DNA of 64,000 bases from Fluviicola chungangensis (GCF_007558725.1 NZ_VLPL01000007.1:1-64000); one strand, 5' to 3'. Positions 53,716 to 62,159 are shown, numbered from the stretch's first letter. Translations and numbers: made by a program. Notes: a model not told the origin generated them from the letters alone.

Positions 53716-53744
53716 CCGGGCAGCTGTCAAACCGGCAGCTGCTC
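53716..53744 (+). promoter_or_regulatory. Intra-operon hairpin
   Basis: GCAGCTG (53720-53726) pairs with CAGCTGC (53736-53742) around a 9-nt loop in the 59-bp gap between two cluster genes. There is no T-tract after it, so it is more likely an mRNA-stability or processing hairpin than a terminator. Confidence 0.5.
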
Positions 53745-53768
53745 TATTAACCCTTAATCAATAAGCTT

Positions 53769-54317
53769 ATGATAAATGTTGGAAGAGAGTTATTAAATGC
53801 TCCGTTTCCTGAATTAGTTCGCACGCTTGGTGTAGGGATTGCCGAGGCTCAATATGCTCTCGATCGTGTTTCTATCAAGATCGCGCAATTAATGGCGGGA
53901 TTTAAACTAAATGATGAAGGAAACCTGGAACGGGATGAAAATTCCCTGATCAAACTCAGGGAAAATGATCCCGGAGTGAGTTTGCTTGCTCTCGGTTTCA
54001 CACCTACATTTTACCAGTTCGTAGAAACATACATTGAACTCAAATTGGCTATTTCCATGAAAAAAGAAGAAGAAGTTAGCGCTGAATCTTCTGTCGGAGG
54101 CGTTGCCTGGTCACCGTTTGGTGTAATTGCGGCCTCTGTGAACGCAAGTTATTCACAGAAGTACCAATACGAAGCAAGCGGGAGCTCCGAAATGCGCACC
54201 AAACTCGTAACGGTTCCCGCTCCGGCCATGTTTGAAAGCCGTTTGAAACAATTGATGGACGAAAAACAAATCGAGACCATTCAGTCAGAAATGCCTGAAG
54301 AGGAAAATGAAATTTAA
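53769..54317 (+). CDS. Cluster paralogue, 182 aa
   Basis: Helix FPELVRTLGVGIAEAQYALD (residues ~9-28), SLLALGFTPTFYQFVETYIE (~75-94), closing strands VNASYSQKYQYEASGSSEMR and TKLVTVPAPAMFESRLKQLM, then an acidic tail (MPEEENEI). It is the clearest close relative of the 295-aa protein upstream but lacks its insertion. No signal peptide. The compact size makes it a good reference for the family fold. Function unknown. Confidence 0.6.
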   Translation: MINVGRELLNAPFPELVRTLGVGIAEAQYALDRVSIKIAQLMAGFKLNDEGNLERDENSLIKLRENDPGVSLLALGFTPTFYQFVETYIELKLAISMKKEEEVSAESSVGGVAWSPFGVIAASVNASYSQKYQYEASGSSEMRTKLVTVPAPAMFESRLKQLMDEKQIETIQSEMPEEENEI

Positions 54318-54342
54318 TACCAACCTATTCTAAAACAAGATT

Positions 54343-55416
54343 ATGACAAAAAGCTGGAAAAAACTCGTCAAAACCACAGATTTTGATTCCAACACAGCAA
54401 GCGAAAACTCTTTTAGTAATATCCAATTAACGCTGGACGAACTTGCAGCGCAAAACCAGGAATTGGACCATTTGTTGAAGGAACGCCAGTCTTTGGAAAA
54501 TGAGATGGGCAATTTGCTTCAATCGAATAATCCTGTAGAAGAAAATCCTCGGTTCACCGGCACTATCGAATCGTTTAAAAGTAAACGCGAGAAAGAAAAA
54601 AAAAGAGCCGCTCAGAAGAAAAAACTCGAAGAGCGGCTCTTAAAAAAAAGCAAAGAACTGGAGAAATGGGAAGAAAATCAGGCCCGCCTGAAAGAAAAAC
54701 TTGCCCTTCAAAGGAAATCTTTGTCTAAAAAAGAAACCGAACAAGATCCTTCAACCAGCCTAAAAGCACCGAAATCAACAAAAAACAGTTCTGAAAAACG
54801 TTGGTTTGATACCAATACTATCCGGAAAAAGAAAGATGTAATAGAAAGAGTGAAAAAAGTGCCAACCGAACAAATAAAGAAGGTAAAACAGATCCCAGAA
54901 AAAATCAGGGAATTGAAACCCTCTTTCGATCTGTTCGGACAGAAGGATCTTGTGAAGTTTCAAAAGAAACTGGATCAGGAGAAAAAAACTGCAGTAATTC
55001 CTACTCAGGTTCGCAAGATAAAAGATGATTGGGACGAAAAACGTGAGGCCGCGAAAGCAAAACTGAAAGAAAAGATCCACCTGAAAAAACTGGAAGAAAA
55101 ACTGGAAGAAACCAAACGGTTTGGTCAGTCTGTGAAAGCAGCTGTCAATGACTCAATCGGATCACTCGAATCTAAAGACCCTCAAATTAAGGAAATGACC
55201 GACAAACTCAAAAAAGAATTGTCTATGGATGATCGTCAAAATAACCTTTCTGAAAATGCTTCTGCCAAAAAAGCAGAGCAAAAAGAAGCGGAACAAAAAG
55301 ATACGGAACGCAGAGAAAAACTGAAAGAACGATTTCTATCCAGAAAAAAGGCCGAACAAAAAGAAGAAAAACGGTCAAGTAGAAAAAAAGAACGCAAAAA
55401 CGAAAAATACATTTAA
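54343..55416 (+). CDS. Highly charged coiled-coil protein, 357 aa
   Basis: Nearly the whole protein is K/E/R/Q-rich heptad-like helix (LDELAAQNQELDHLLKERQS; EEKRAA-type stretches; KLKEKIHLKKLEEKLEETKR; AEQKEAEQKDTERREKLKER), with a basic tail (RKKERKNEKYI). A ~50-residue segment in the middle (KRWFDTNTIRKKKDVIERVK) is less repetitive. No signal peptide. It sits among the paralogues and ends two bases before the next start, suggesting fixed stoichiometry. Likely a scaffold, tether or nucleic-acid-binding rod; that is inference from composition. Confidence 0.6.
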   Translation: MTKSWKKLVKTTDFDSNTASENSFSNIQLTLDELAAQNQELDHLLKERQSLENEMGNLLQSNNPVEENPRFTGTIESFKSKREKEKKRAAQKKKLEERLLKKSKELEKWEENQARLKEKLALQRKSLSKKETEQDPSTSLKAPKSTKNSSEKRWFDTNTIRKKKDVIERVKKVPTEQIKKVKQIPEKIRELKPSFDLFGQKDLVKFQKKLDQEKKTAVIPTQVRKIKDDWDEKREAAKAKLKEKIHLKKLEEKLEETKRFGQSVKAAVNDSIGSLESKDPQIKEMTDKLKKELSMDDRQNNLSENASAKKAEQKEAEQKDTERREKLKERFLSRKKAEQKEEKRSSRKKERKNEKYI

Positions 55417-55417
55417 A

Positions 55418-56095
55418 ATGAGTTCAACAACAACCACCACCAATTCGCTGGCCCTGCATGAAATAGTTCTCAGCATCGCGGACAGTTTGAATGAAGCGCA
55501 GGAAACCTTGCGCAGTGTGCCTCAATATGATGAATACGGCAGGCCAAACACCTTATATCAGCTTCCTTACCTGGATTTCAACCTGGAAGTGATCTCGCAA
55601 TTCGAAACATCCCAGACAGGCGGAAATACCGCCGGTGGAAATGCCATTCGCTTCATCCCGTTTCGAAGCACAGAGACAACAACAAAGAACCAGGGCATTG
55701 TTACCAGCAATATTTCCGGACGATTTGTCGCGGTTATGCCCAATGAAGGATTGCCTCAAATTTCCCTGAACGGAATAGTTAAACTGGTTGAAGCCAACAG
55801 CGATTATGTCCTGTATTCGATCGCTGTCCAGGCACTTCAACCAAACGGAGAATGGGTTATCGGCCAACGAATTGAGATCAACTTCGACGAAGCCACCTCA
55901 CTGGACCTCAACTCCAAAATTCCTGTCATAGTACCCAGCTTCATCGGTTCAAAAGATGGCTTTACCAGACCGGACGACGGATGTGTTTATGTACAGGTTA
56001 AACTGAAAACCTCTGATTATGACGCAGGAAGGACCTTCGTCTTTAAAGCCAATAGTGGAACACAATTTATGTCAATCGCAATTAGTAAACCATGA
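55418..56095 (+). CDS. Diverged cluster paralogue, 225 aa
   Basis: It keeps the family start in weaker form (LHEIVLSIADSLNEAQETLR, residues ~13-32), then YLDFNLEVISQFETSQTGG and NISGRFVAVMPNEGLPQISL. The C-terminal ~120 residues are a separate beta domain (IVKLVEANSDYVLYSIAVQA, VYVQVKLKTSDYDAGRTFVF). The GF.P.FY block has become LPYLDF. No signal peptide. Its ATG lies one base after the coiled-coil stop, and its stop overlaps the next start (ATGA). Confidence 0.5.
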   Translation: MSSTTTTTNSLALHEIVLSIADSLNEAQETLRSVPQYDEYGRPNTLYQLPYLDFNLEVISQFETSQTGGNTAGGNAIRFIPFRSTETTTKNQGIVTSNISGRFVAVMPNEGLPQISLNGIVKLVEANSDYVLYSIAVQALQPNGEWVIGQRIEINFDEATSLDLNSKIPVIVPSFIGSKDGFTRPDDGCVYVQVKLKTSDYDAGRTFVFKANSGTQFMSIAISKP

Positions 56096-57009
56096 TAGAT
56101 TTCAATTATTTTATTTTAAAGCTGAAGCTTTATACCGGGACAAATGATTTAGCCGAGAATTTTGCGGCGAGTATTCAATACTACAGTTTCGTGGATTCAG
56201 ATTGGATCACCGTTTTCGGAGGTAATACCAAGAGTGGTTTTTTGGTTGTCAACCAGGAAGTCAGAGATGCCAATTCAACTCAGGCGCTCTTTTACGATTT
56301 GATAGCACAGGAAAAACTTCCTCCGATGCGTATTATACCTGACGCACCACTCTCTCCTGATATTACCAAACAGCCCGTTATCGGAAGTTCCTTTACATTC
56401 AACCTGGAACCAGTAGACGGAATGATCGCTTTCGAAATCGATTTCGGTACCTTGTATATGATCCCGAATGAATTAATCCTCGATTCAAGCAGCGCATTCG
56501 CAGATATCCTGCCTGTTGCCAATTATTTCCCTGTAACCGTTACAATACCTGAACCAGCGGTACCACCGATTCCAATCCAGGATTTGTATACGAATCTCGT
56601 CTCTGAAATTGCAGCAGCAAGCCAAACATCAAGTGAGTCCCCATTTAAACTATCCAATATTTCAGTGAAACTGAAAGCATTGGTCCATGGAGACGGCGAG
56701 TCATTAAGCGCTTCCTTGCTGAACCTTGAAAATTCCGAAAATGTGAATGGAGAAGCAATCAGTGAATTGTTCTTTGACATCACTCCTGTTCATAATCGGG
56801 AAAACTTAAGTATCAGTATGCCGGACGTGATGGGCTTAACCGAAACTGCGGTCAGAAGAATTCTGAAAAAAGCCGGCTTACGTTTGAACCCGGTTTACCA
56901 GAAAAAAGAGAGCGTTGTGAACGGCGACTCGTTCAAGCAATCCCCGCTTAAAGGAATCAGCGTTCAACCAAATCAATTAGTAACCGTAATTTTTAGTAAA
57001 CATGAGTGA
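56092..57009 (+). CDS. Cluster protein ending in a PASTA-like domain, 305 aa
   Basis: The first ~150 residues are beta-rich and unassigned (YFILKLKLYTGTNDLAENFA). Residues ~165-245 resemble the family core (LYTNLVSEIAAASQTSSESP, FKLSNISVKLKALVHGDGES, ELFFDITPVHNRENL). The last ~65 residues match a PASTA domain (MPDVMGLTETAVRRILKKAG, then NQLVTVIFSKHE). PASTA domains usually sit outside the cell on kinases and penicillin-binding proteins and bind cell-wall fragments, but this protein has no signal peptide. It overlaps the next gene by 8 bp. Confidence 0.6.
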   Translation: MIDFNYFILKLKLYTGTNDLAENFAASIQYYSFVDSDWITVFGGNTKSGFLVVNQEVRDANSTQALFYDLIAQEKLPPMRIIPDAPLSPDITKQPVIGSSFTFNLEPVDGMIAFEIDFGTLYMIPNELILDSSSAFADILPVANYFPVTVTIPEPAVPPIPIQDLYTNLVSEIAAASQTSSESPFKLSNISVKLKALVHGDGESLSASLLNLENSENVNGEAISELFFDITPVHNRENLSISMPDVMGLTETAVRRILKKAGLRLNPVYQKKESVVNGDSFKQSPLKGISVQPNQLVTVIFSKHE

Positions 57010-57682
57010 TACAAATAACCCCATTCAATTATTCAGTGAACTGCTGGGTAGCCCGTTGGGCGAATTAATCAGTTCAGTTGGCCAGGGAGTCGGCGATGCA
57101 CAGGCAGCTCTTGATCAGGGAGCACTTCAGCAAACATTGGACATCTATGATTTCAGCAAAGACAGTGAACGTTCCAATGAGGAATTAAACCTCATAAACC
57201 TGATTCGGGAAATGGGATACCAACCCACCTTTTACACCATTCCCGAAACAGAAGTGGAAGCACAAATTTCCCTGTCGCTGGACCTGAAATCCGAGCAGTC
57301 TGCTCCGACTTCCGGCTATACACTTTCCAAGTATAAAATCAATGCCACCCCGCTAAACGCAGGAAATATGAACCGGTATGGCCTACAAGCCAATGCAATG
57401 GCCAAACTGAAGTTTAAAATCGTTCCTGTTCCACCTCCGCAAGGCAGCGGAGAGCTTCGTCTTATTCCGGATTTCAATGGAAAATCCTGGGACGAAACAA
57501 CGAAAGCATTGATTGAAAATCTGGGCTTCATCTACGAATTAAGAGATGACTCGAACAACGAAGTGATAGCGGACGAAGAAACAGTTTTGAATCTTCCTAT
57601 CTCTGGCCAAAGTCCGGCTTACGGAACAGTGTCCAGGATCGGAAACCTGATTGTTCTTCAGATCACCACCACTGAGATCTAA
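57002..57682 (+). CDS. Cluster paralogue ending in a PASTA-like domain, 226 aa
   Basis: Family blocks: LGELISSVGQGVGDAQAALD (residues ~18-37), IREMGYQPTFYTIPETEVEA (~66-85), and MAKLKFKIVPVPPPQGSGEL (~132-151), equivalent to the RTKLVPIPAP strand. It then runs directly into a PASTA-like domain (LIPDFNGKSWDETTKALIEN, then GNLIVLQITTTEI). No signal peptide. Last gene before the terminator at 57693. The shared helix and closing strand show that this PASTA-bearing protein belongs with the other paralogues. Confidence 0.6.
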   Translation: MSDTNNPIQLFSELLGSPLGELISSVGQGVGDAQAALDQGALQQTLDIYDFSKDSERSNEELNLINLIREMGYQPTFYTIPETEVEAQISLSLDLKSEQSAPTSGYTLSKYKINATPLNAGNMNRYGLQANAMAKLKFKIVPVPPPQGSGELRLIPDFNGKSWDETTKALIENLGFIYELRDDSNNEVIADEETVLNLPISGQSPAYGTVSRIGNLIVLQITTTEI

Positions 57683-57692
57683 TCTTCAGGAG

Positions 57693-57731
57693 AAATTCAG
57701 GATACGAGAAGATCCCGTATCCTGAATTTTA
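57693..57731 (+). terminator. Terminator ending the paralogue operon
   Basis: AAATTCAGGATACG (57693-57706) and CGTATCCTGAATTT (57716-57729) form a perfect 14-bp stem with a 9-nt loop. The tail is TTAATC rather than a long T-run, so termination may be partial. Confidence 0.75.
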
Positions 57732-57770
57732 ATCAGTCATTACAATTATTAACCTATTCCCAACCACCAC

Positions 57771-58760
57771 ATGCACAAGCTCAATATTACGACTACTATT
57801 TTCGATCAAGTGGCGGAAATAAACAGTCAAAAAGAATACTGGTATGTTCGTACCGACGGAGGAGAGCATTATACCGATTTTGTTCAAAATGGATACATCG
57901 GAATTAATTGGAATTTCATTTCTGCTTCTGATATCCGGGAAGAAAACCTGCAATATCTCCGAAAATCAATCATCACCAACAGTTATAAATACAGAAAAGT
58001 TCCCTACGATAAATTAGGAGCCGGAGAAAAATCGTCGGTAACCAAAACCATCAACAAACTATTTACCTTTCAAAACCTGAAGAAAGGTGATGTGGTGCTC
58101 ATTCCCTCTGAAGAAGCGGATCGTTTCAGTATCGGTGAAATTGCAGACGACGAAATCTATACTGTTTCCGAAAAAGAGACATCAACCGGTGTATTTCTTA
58201 AAAGACGAAAAGTAAACTGGCTGAAAACTTCCATTCAACACCCTTATTACAATTCCCTGTTTTACTTATTAAAACATTCACACACCATTGTCTCCATTAA
58301 AAAATATGCCGATTTCATTGATTCCATCATGGAAGAATTGTACATCAAGGACGGTGATTGTTTTTTATCCCTGAGAATCAACAAAGAATCGGAAATCAGC
58401 TTGAAAGACCTGAAGGATTTATTTGACAATTACCTGGGACTTATCTCGAAAGTAAACAACGATTTCAATTTCGGAGAACAAATCGATACGACCACTGTGA
58501 AACTGAGTTTAAATTCTCCGGGATTCATCAATATCAAATTACCCGTTGGAAAATCTCTGATCGTAACCAGTTTGATCGTTTCTATGTTTCTGAACGGTTG
58601 TTCCAATGAAGAAATCAGCATGAAAATCAATCGCGAGAACATTCCGACAGAGTACATTCCATACATGGATTCCATCCAAAACATCCGGAAAAACCTGGAA
58701 GTGGAGAACGACTCGATTTTTAACCGTTTAACAAATCAGGACCATGGAAACAGCAAGTAG
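57771..58760 (+). CDS. PUA-like (restriction-system-type) N-terminal domain protein with membrane segment, 329 aa
   Basis: Residues ~22-140 follow the pattern seen at the N-terminus of Mrr-like restriction proteins: YWYVRTDGGEHYTDFVQNGY then IGINWN, KKGDVVLIPSEEADRFSIGE, and FLKRRKVNWLKT. That fold (PUA/EVE-like) typically recognises modified nucleic acid. Residues ~240-290 hold SLNSPGFINIKLPVGKSL followed by a hydrophobic segment (IVTSLIVSMFLNGCS), giving a possible membrane anchor. No nuclease motif is visible. The last 17 bp overlap the next gene. Its link to the cluster upstream, across the terminator, is positional only. Confidence 0.6.
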   Translation: MHKLNITTTIFDQVAEINSQKEYWYVRTDGGEHYTDFVQNGYIGINWNFISASDIREENLQYLRKSIITNSYKYRKVPYDKLGAGEKSSVTKTINKLFTFQNLKKGDVVLIPSEEADRFSIGEIADDEIYTVSEKETSTGVFLKRRKVNWLKTSIQHPYYNSLFYLLKHSHTIVSIKKYADFIDSIMEELYIKDGDCFLSLRINKESEISLKDLKDLFDNYLGLISKVNNDFNFGEQIDTTTVKLSLNSPGFINIKLPVGKSLIVTSLIVSMFLNGCSNEEISMKINRENIPTEYIPYMDSIQNIRKNLEVENDSIFNRLTNQDHGNSK

Positions 58761-59223
58761 TTTTTTAGCATCGGGAGACAACGTCTTCAAATTCCTGTTG
58801 ACCATGTGTATCGGAACCATTCTGTTCAACATCGTGTACCCGACTGATAAGATCCGGGAGCTTGAAATTCGGAGAAGCGAACTGAATTACAAACTGGACA
58901 TCATAAACAATGACTCCAGGAAACTTTTTGAAGAGGTGAAAAAGCTAAAACGGATAGAAGATAACCTGGCGGATAAAGCAGTCTCCTATCCGGCCGGTTT
59001 CATGAAAAAAGTGGAATCATTCGATTTGAAATACGAGTTGCTCACAAAGAAAGATTATGAGATCAAACACCTGCGAAAACTGATTGCCATTTCCGAAGAC
59101 GAACTGGAGTTCTATTCCGGTTTCCGGTTCTGGAGTTATTATCCTTCCATGGTGATCGGGTTATTGTCTTTGATCTTTTGGATTAAGTTTTATGTGAAGA
59201 GCCTGGAAAAAGAAGAACATTAG
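58744..59223 (+). CDS. Membrane-anchored coiled-coil protein, 159 aa
   Basis: A hydrophobic segment at residues ~13-32 (VFKFLLTMCIGTILFNIVYP), a ~90-residue charged helical/coiled region (IRELEIRRSELNYKLDIINN, KLFEEVKKLKRIEDNLADKA), and a second hydrophobic segment near the end (YYPSMVIGLLSLIFWIKFYV). No family was recognised. The start overlaps the PUA-like gene by 17 bp, so the two are coupled and probably interact at the membrane. Confidence 0.6.
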   Translation: METASSFLASGDNVFKFLLTMCIGTILFNIVYPTDKIRELEIRRSELNYKLDIINNDSRKLFEEVKKLKRIEDNLADKAVSYPAGFMKKVESFDLKYELLTKKDYEIKHLRKLIAISEDELEFYSGFRFWSYYPSMVIGLLSLIFWIKFYVKSLEKEEH

Positions 59224-59294
59224 ACATGGTAAAGTAAAGTCCATCGCGGAACTCAATACGGATGTCATTCTAAACTCAGACGACATTATAACGG

Positions 59295-59810
59295 TTAGCT
59301 TTTTAACTTCTTCACAATATTCGTTGTGCTGAATCCTTCAACGAGGGCAACAGTTTTTACTTCACCGCCTTTTGCAAGGATCGTCTCTCTTCCAACGATG
59401 TACTTTTTACTGGAAGGATCCGACTCATCGGCATCGTAATCAGCACCTTTTACCAGCACATCCGGTTCCAGGAATTCAATAAGGGAAACCGGTGTATCTT
59501 CATCAAAAAACACCACTCCGTCAACAAATGCCAAAGCTGCCAGGATCAATGCCCTGGAAGATTCCGGATTAATCGGGCGTTCTTCCCCTTTGCCCTGTCG
59601 TTTCACGGAAGCATCGGTATTGATGGCGATGATTAATTTCGATCCGAAATCAGCCGCTTTTGCCAGGTAAGTGACATGGCCTTCGTGTAAAATATCGAAA
59701 CAGCCATTGGTAAAAACTACTTTTTCACCGGATTGTTTCCATTCCCGGATCCAATGTTTCATTTCTTCCGGAGAAGTTACTTTATGCTTGATTTGCTCGA
59801 ATTTCCCCAT
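59295..59810 (-). CDS. rfaE2: D-glycero-beta-D-manno-heptose 1-phosphate adenylyltransferase
   Basis: 171 residues. FTNGCFDILHEGHVTYLAKA contains the nucleotidyltransferase HxGH motif (HEGH). KLIIAINTDASVKRQGKGEE, RALILAALAFVDGVVFFDED and VLVKGADYDADESD are as in the C-terminal half of HldE. This is the stand-alone adenylyltransferase (RfaE domain II) that makes ADP-heptose for LPS core. Its start overlaps the end of the upstream flippase-like gene by 29 bp, so the two are co-translated. Confidence 0.92.
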   Translation of the reverse strand: MGKFEQIKHKVTSPEEMKHWIREWKQSGEKVVFTNGCFDILHEGHVTYLAKAADFGSKLIIAINTDASVKRQGKGEERPINPESSRALILAALAFVDGVVFFDEDTPVSLIEFLEPDVLVKGADYDADESDPSSKKYIVGRETILAKGGEVKTVALVEGFSTTNIVKKLKS

Positions 59811-60807
59811 CTTTCGAATAGTTTTTTGGTAAGAGAAAAAGGGACAATATTCCCAAAAGAATAATCAGTAATGTCTGGGAAGCCCAAATGATCATTCCCA
59901 AAGCCCAGCCCAAACCTCTGGCCTGAACACCGTATTGGTCTTTGAGGTAATATTCGATCACCAGTCCAACTACCAACGGAAAAATTCCCATACCACCGTT
60001 AGTCAGTGTAATTCCCAAAGAGCCGGCTAAAAATGCCAATAACATCCCGGTTGGCGGAACTTTTGATGTTTCGTCCAGTGCAAAAAAGCAAATCCCAAAA
60101 TAAACAATGTAAAGAATCCAGATAAATAGTGTGTGACCGATAAATCCGACCGGATTCTTTGTATTAAAGACGGATAACGCTCCTGCAAACAACCCTCTGA
60201 TAAAACCGATAACCTTTAAACGGATGGATCTCATAAAGAACACCAGGCAAAAACCCGCTAAAACAATTCCGGCAACAATCCATTTGATCAATTGAAAGTT
60301 GGAAGCAGATTCCGGGTCTCCGGAAAACTTCGCTTCGATGAGGTCTTTTATTTTCCAAAAGTCACCCGCTCCGACAATAGAAGCAATCAGCGCAACGGAA
60401 AATAACAAGATGAGGTCAAAAACGCGTTCTGCCAGAATAGTCCCGAAAGATTTGGAGAAAGGAACTCCATCCGAACGATAAAGCATAGCAGCCCTGGAAG
60501 CTTCACCGGCCCTTGGAATCGTCAGGTTTACAATGTACCCGATCATAATGGCATGGTAGCGATTCCAAAGGGAAGTCTTGTATCCCATTGGCTCCAATAA
60601 ATACTTCCAGCGATAAGCACGTGAAAGCAAGGCAAAAAAACTTAGCAACAAGGATAGGAAAACCCAAAAATAGTTGGCTTCGCGAAGTGCTTTGTAGAAA
60701 GCATCTTTCACAGCCGATTCCATTGAGTGAAAAAAGTACCAGATCAGATAAACGCCTAATGCCAGTGGAAGAACTGTTTTTAGAAGAATACCTGCTGTTT
60801 TTTTCAT
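59782..60807 (-). CDS. Flippase-like membrane protein (LPG synthase TM-domain family)
   Basis: 341 residues with about eight hydrophobic segments and the family landmarks LLSFFALLSRAYRWKYLLEP, GYIVNLTIPRAGEASRAAML and ALGMIIWASQTLLIILLGIL (UPF0104 / lysylphosphatidylglycerol synthase TM region). It probably moves or modifies a lipid in the inner membrane. The soluble synthase domain is missing, as is usual for the family. Its first codon shares a base with the panD stop (TGATG-type junction), so it follows panD directly. Confidence 0.85.
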   Translation of the reverse strand: MKKTAGILLKTVLPLALGVYLIWYFFHSMESAVKDAFYKALREANYFWVFLSLLLSFFALLSRAYRWKYLLEPMGYKTSLWNRYHAIMIGYIVNLTIPRAGEASRAAMLYRSDGVPFSKSFGTILAERVFDLILLFSVALIASIVGAGDFWKIKDLIEAKFSGDPESASNFQLIKWIVAGIVLAGFCLVFFMRSIRLKVIGFIRGLFAGALSVFNTKNPVGFIGHTLFIWILYIVYFGICFFALDETSKVPPTGMLLAFLAGSLGITLTNGGMGIFPLVVGLVIEYYLKDQYGVQARGLGWALGMIIWASQTLLIILLGILSLFLLPKNYSKDGEIRANQA

Positions 60808-61157
60808 CAGACTATCAAATTAGTCAATTCATTCGGAAAAACCAAAGACGGTTTGAATGATCGGGCTTCTTCGGGAGTCATATATCCATAACCGATCACG
60901 ATGATCATGTCTCCAACAGCTACTTTTCTTGCTGCCGGACCATTTAAACAAATGGTACCACTTCCTCTGTCGCCTTTTATAACATAAGTTTCCAAACGCT
61001 CGCCATTATTTATATTGACAACCTGAACACGTTCTCCTTCAACCAAATTGGATGCATCCATCAATGCTTCATCGATAGTAATGCTTCCGACGTAATTTAG
61101 TTCTGCCTGAGTTACGCGTACGCGGTGAATTTTTGATTTGACTACTTGTATCAACAT
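60807..61157 (-). CDS. panD: Aspartate 1-decarboxylase proenzyme
   Basis: 116 residues. The self-cleavage site Gly24-Ser25 in [14 protein letters not shown] is present, and [20 protein letters not shown] is diagnostic. It makes beta-alanine for pantothenate. It sits downstream of panC, giving a two-gene pantothenate set separated by a ~130-bp gap. Confidence 0.95.
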   Translation of the reverse strand: MLIQVVKSKIHRVRVTQAELNYVGSITIDEALMDASNLVEGERVQVVNINNGERLETYVIKGDRGSGTICLNGPAARKVAVGDMIIVIGYGYMTPEEARSFKPSLVFPNELTNLIV

Positions 61158-61289
61158 GTTTGTAAAAATCGAAATGCAAAGTTAATGTAAAATTGAGAAT
61201 GTAAAATGAAGTCCCGATAATTATCGGGATGAAAAGTTAACACCGTTTACTCAAGGAAAATCAGCTTTTCAATTTTCACTTCACGATTT
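61158..61289. repeat. Intergenic stretch with AATT-centred palindrome and TTTTCAATT repeats
   Basis: TCCCGATAATTATCGGGA (61212-61229) is a perfect 18-bp palindrome between panC and panD. It is flanked by GTAAAATTGAGAATGTAAAA on the left and TTTTCAATTTTCACTTCACG on the right, which can pair with each other. The elements match families described elsewhere in the window. Confidence 0.65.
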
Positions 61290-62129
61290 TCAATTCAGAA
61301 TCATATTATCGATCAACCTGACTTCTCCGCAAAAACACGCAATACACATGGTTGCTCCCGGAACCCAGTGATCAGTCAAATCCTGCAAAGTAAGCGGATC
61401 CACTATATTCAAATACTCCAACTGAAGCGTTCCCTGCATGAAAAATTCCTTTGCACGAATAGCCGTTTCTTCCGGTGAAAAATTACCCGAATCCGTTTTT
61501 GCATGAATCAGGGTTTTATAGATTATTAACGCTTCTTCTTTTTGATCCTCTGTCAGACGCTTATTTCTGCTGCTCATGGCAAGCCCTTTATCTGTTCTGA
61601 AAGTCTCACAGGGAACTATTTCGATCGGGAGTTTCAATTGTTCCACCATCTTCTTGATAACGGCAACCTGCTGAAAATCCTTCAATCCGAAAAATGCTTT
61701 TTGAGGTTCGACCAATTCGAACAAGCGGGAAACAACTTGGACGACACCTTTGAAATGCCCCGGACGAAATTTCCCCTCCATTACAGTATCCAATCCGCCT
61801 AAATCTACCCGGGGAGATACCAGTTTTTTGGGATAAACTTCTGCTTCAGAAGGAAAAAAAGCGATGTCGCAACCGAATTTTTTCAACAACTCGGAATCGG
61901 CCTCCGGAGTTCGGGGATATTTTTCAAGGTCCGAGAGATTATTGAACTGGGTCGGATTCACAAAAACACTTACCACAACCACGTCACATGCAGCAACAGC
62001 GCGACTTACCAAGTCCATATGCCCCTGATGTAAAGCACCCATAGTTGGCACAAAACCAATGCTTTTACCTTCTTTACGAGCTGAATTTAGAGCTTGTTTT
62101 AGCCCTTCAACCGTGTTGATTATTTCCAC
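61290..62129 (-). CDS. panC: Pantothenate synthetase
   Basis: 279 residues from GTG at 62129 (VEIINTVEGLKQAL), close to the usual ~283. The upstream TTG at 62162 lies inside the TAGTTTTG promoter box and is rejected. Motifs: GFVPTMGALHQGHMDLVSRA (HIGH-like ATP site), NPTQFNNLSDLEKYPRT, KAFFGLKDFQQVAVIKKMV and MSSRNKRL. It joins pantoate and beta-alanine. Divergent from the GT5-like gene. Confidence 0.95.
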   Translation of the reverse strand: MEIINTVEGLKQALNSARKEGKSIGFVPTMGALHQGHMDLVSRAVAACDVVVVSVFVNPTQFNNLSDLEKYPRTPEADSELLKKFGCDIAFFPSEAEVYPKKLVSPRVDLGGLDTVMEGKFRPGHFKGVVQVVSRLFELVEPQKAFFGLKDFQQVAVIKKMVEQLKLPIEIVPCETFRTDKGLAMSSRNKRLTEDQKEEALIIYKTLIHAKTDSGNFSPEETAIRAKEFFMQGTLQLEYLNIVDPLTLQDLTDHWVPGATMCIACFCGEVRLIDNMILN

Positions 62130-62159
62130 ATTTCTACCCTTTCGTTCAAAACAAGCAGG

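Noticed and set aside
48685-57682. Phage tail, contractile injection system or gas-vesicle locus
   Set aside because: No sheath, tube, baseplate, AAA+ or GvpA-like sequence could be recognised among the products.
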